A stretch of DNA of 40,084 bases from Gammaproteobacteria bacterium (GTDB lineage: Bacteria; Pseudomonadota; Gammaproteobacteria; Eutrophobiales; Eutrophobiaceae). The stretch spans positions 1-40,084 of the forward strand of contig JAPOQU010000089.1 in assembly GCA_026710545.1 (NCBI GenBank), given 5' to 3'. The first letter of the stretch is position 1. Every line of letters starts with the position of its first letter. The translations under genes and the position numbers were made by a program. Below, piece by piece: positions 39,511 through 40,084 of this stretch. Below the pieces are notes generated by a model. That model did no database searches, was not told the origin of the DNA, and saw only the letters and a program-made list of their open reading frames with translations.

Positions 39511-40084
39511 GTGCCCAAAGCAAATCAAGGCATAGCGGCTTCCGTTTATCCCGCCATCTTCCTGTCTGCGGCGCTGTTGTTACTCTGCGCCTGCGAGGGG
39601 CCTGCTGCAGGCTACTTCCCGGTGGAGCCCGGATACGAGTGGAATTATGATGTCAGCAGAACCAAGCCGCTGCTCCAGGGGCTGGTCACACAAAAACTCA
39701 TCGTGCGCAATCTCCGCCCCCGGGTCGAGGGCGGCAACACCTACTACCCGAAAATATACGCCAACGGCAGGACATATTTCTATACCAGGTCAGCGCAAGG
39801 AATAAGCCGCAGGTCACCTGGTGACGACGGTGTCGAACAGGTCATCGGGGTTCCGTTGAGCGAGGGCACCACCTGGAGCAGCGCGGCCAGGCTGCAGTTG
39901 TTCGACCTGCCGAAAGAACTGGAAGATGGCTGGAACGGGCTCAGCCGTTACATGACCATGGACTATACCATCACCAGCCTGGACGAAACCGTAAACGTGC
40001 CCGCAGGCCATTTTTCCCGGTGCCTGCGCATCGATGCGGTCGGGTTTCTCGACCTGCCGCAGCGCATCATGCTGGGGATCCGCA
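39511..40084 (+). CDS. Predicted lipoprotein, 3' end beyond the window
   Basis: A frame open from GTG at 39511 to the window end (191 codons, no stop). The translation begins MPKANQGIAASVYPAIFLSA and reaches the lipobox LLCAC with Cys28, after a hydrophobic stretch. The mature part begins EGPAAGYFPVEPGYEWNYDV; it then looks beta-rich (YYPKIYANGRTYFYTRSAQG; YTITSLDETVNVPAGHFSRC). The pattern of a W/Y-rich start followed by VPAGxFxxCLRI resembles lipoproteins of unknown function found in many proteobacteria. The start is uncertain: AGGGG lies 13 bases upstream, a little far. It follows the GST-like gene by 26 bases and may be co-transcribed. Confidence 0.75.
   Translation, partial: MPKANQGIAASVYPAIFLSAALLLLCACEGPAAGYFPVEPGYEWNYDVSRTKPLLQGLVTQKLIVRNLRPRVEGGNTYYPKIYANGRTYFYTRSAQGISRRSPGDDGVEQVIGVPLSEGTTWSSAARLQLFDLPKELEDGWNGLSRYMTMDYTITSLDETVNVPAGHFSRCLRIDAVGFLDLPQRIMLGIR

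Overview
The window looks like a chromosomal segment of a gammaproteobacterium; the genus cannot be read from it. Evidence: the syntenic blocks hslV-hslU-DUF971-ubiE-ubiJ-ubiB, gpmI-envC-ctp diverging from rhodanese-secB-gpsA, and DUF4390-ntrY-ntrX-trkA-trkH; lipoprotein lipoboxes and a TonB-dependent receptor show a Gram-negative envelope. About 31 protein genes are supported. No tRNA, rRNA or CRISPR array was seen.

Layout. 149-1369(-): stand-alone DUF4143-type ATPase. 1560-7088(+): HslVU protease, a DUF971 protein and three ubiquinone genes. 7095-9096: accessory patch with a REP-associated tyrosine transposase (RAYT), an HNH nuclease and a YiiD-type thioesterase, laced with palindromes. 9109-13169(-): gpmI, envC and a C-terminal processing protease (cell division / envelope). 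13346-15410(+): rhodanese, secB, gpsA. 15551-19927(-): a complete polyamine-type ABC importer in the order ATPase, binding protein, permease, permease. 20108-21049(+): a class 1B dihydroorotate dehydrogenase. 21176-22431: a complete ISAs1-family insertion sequence with an 8-bp target duplication. 22483-30454(-): TPR protein, then a tightly coupled operon DUF4390-ntrY-ntrX-trkA-trkH-methyltransferase. 30554-31378(-): LuxR-type regulator. 31729-35465(+): two overlapping lipoprotein amidohydrolases, then a small coiled-coil membrane protein, a convergent TonB receptor, a GST-like protein and the start of a lipoprotein cut by the window end.

The most striking feature is repeat load. At least four families of short repeats occupy most intergenic gaps: (A) palindromes with arms GGGGTCAGAGCA or GGGGTCAGAGTAAAA, two of them bracketing the RAYT gene; (A2) palindromes GGGGACGG...CCGTCCCC; (B) units of the type TATCCGCAGATTACGCAGAT, often as inverted pairs; (C) units of the type CATGGATGCACAGGATACAC, as inverted pairs on both sides of the polyamine operon; and one copy of (D), CACAGAGGACACGGAGAT. 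These repeats also enter coding sequence. The thioesterase and PotA, unrelated and on opposite strands, both end in LGSEQLL because their last codons are the same palindrome. UbiJ and the TPR protein end in LSADDA and LSADYAD from family B. The RAYT stop codon sits inside a 38-bp perfect palindrome. The dihydroorotate dehydrogenase start codon lies in a family C unit, and the EnvC signal region contains the family D unit. The window therefore reads as a conserved housekeeping chromosome whose gene ends are being remodelled by repeats, probably partly through the RAYT.

Other points: the NtrX-like regulator has lost the GAFTGA loop and altered both Walker motifs, so it is unlikely to activate sigma-54 promoters although it is translationally coupled to potassium-uptake genes; PyrD is a 1B enzyme without a neighbouring pyrK; PotB carries a loop of roughly 100 extra residues.
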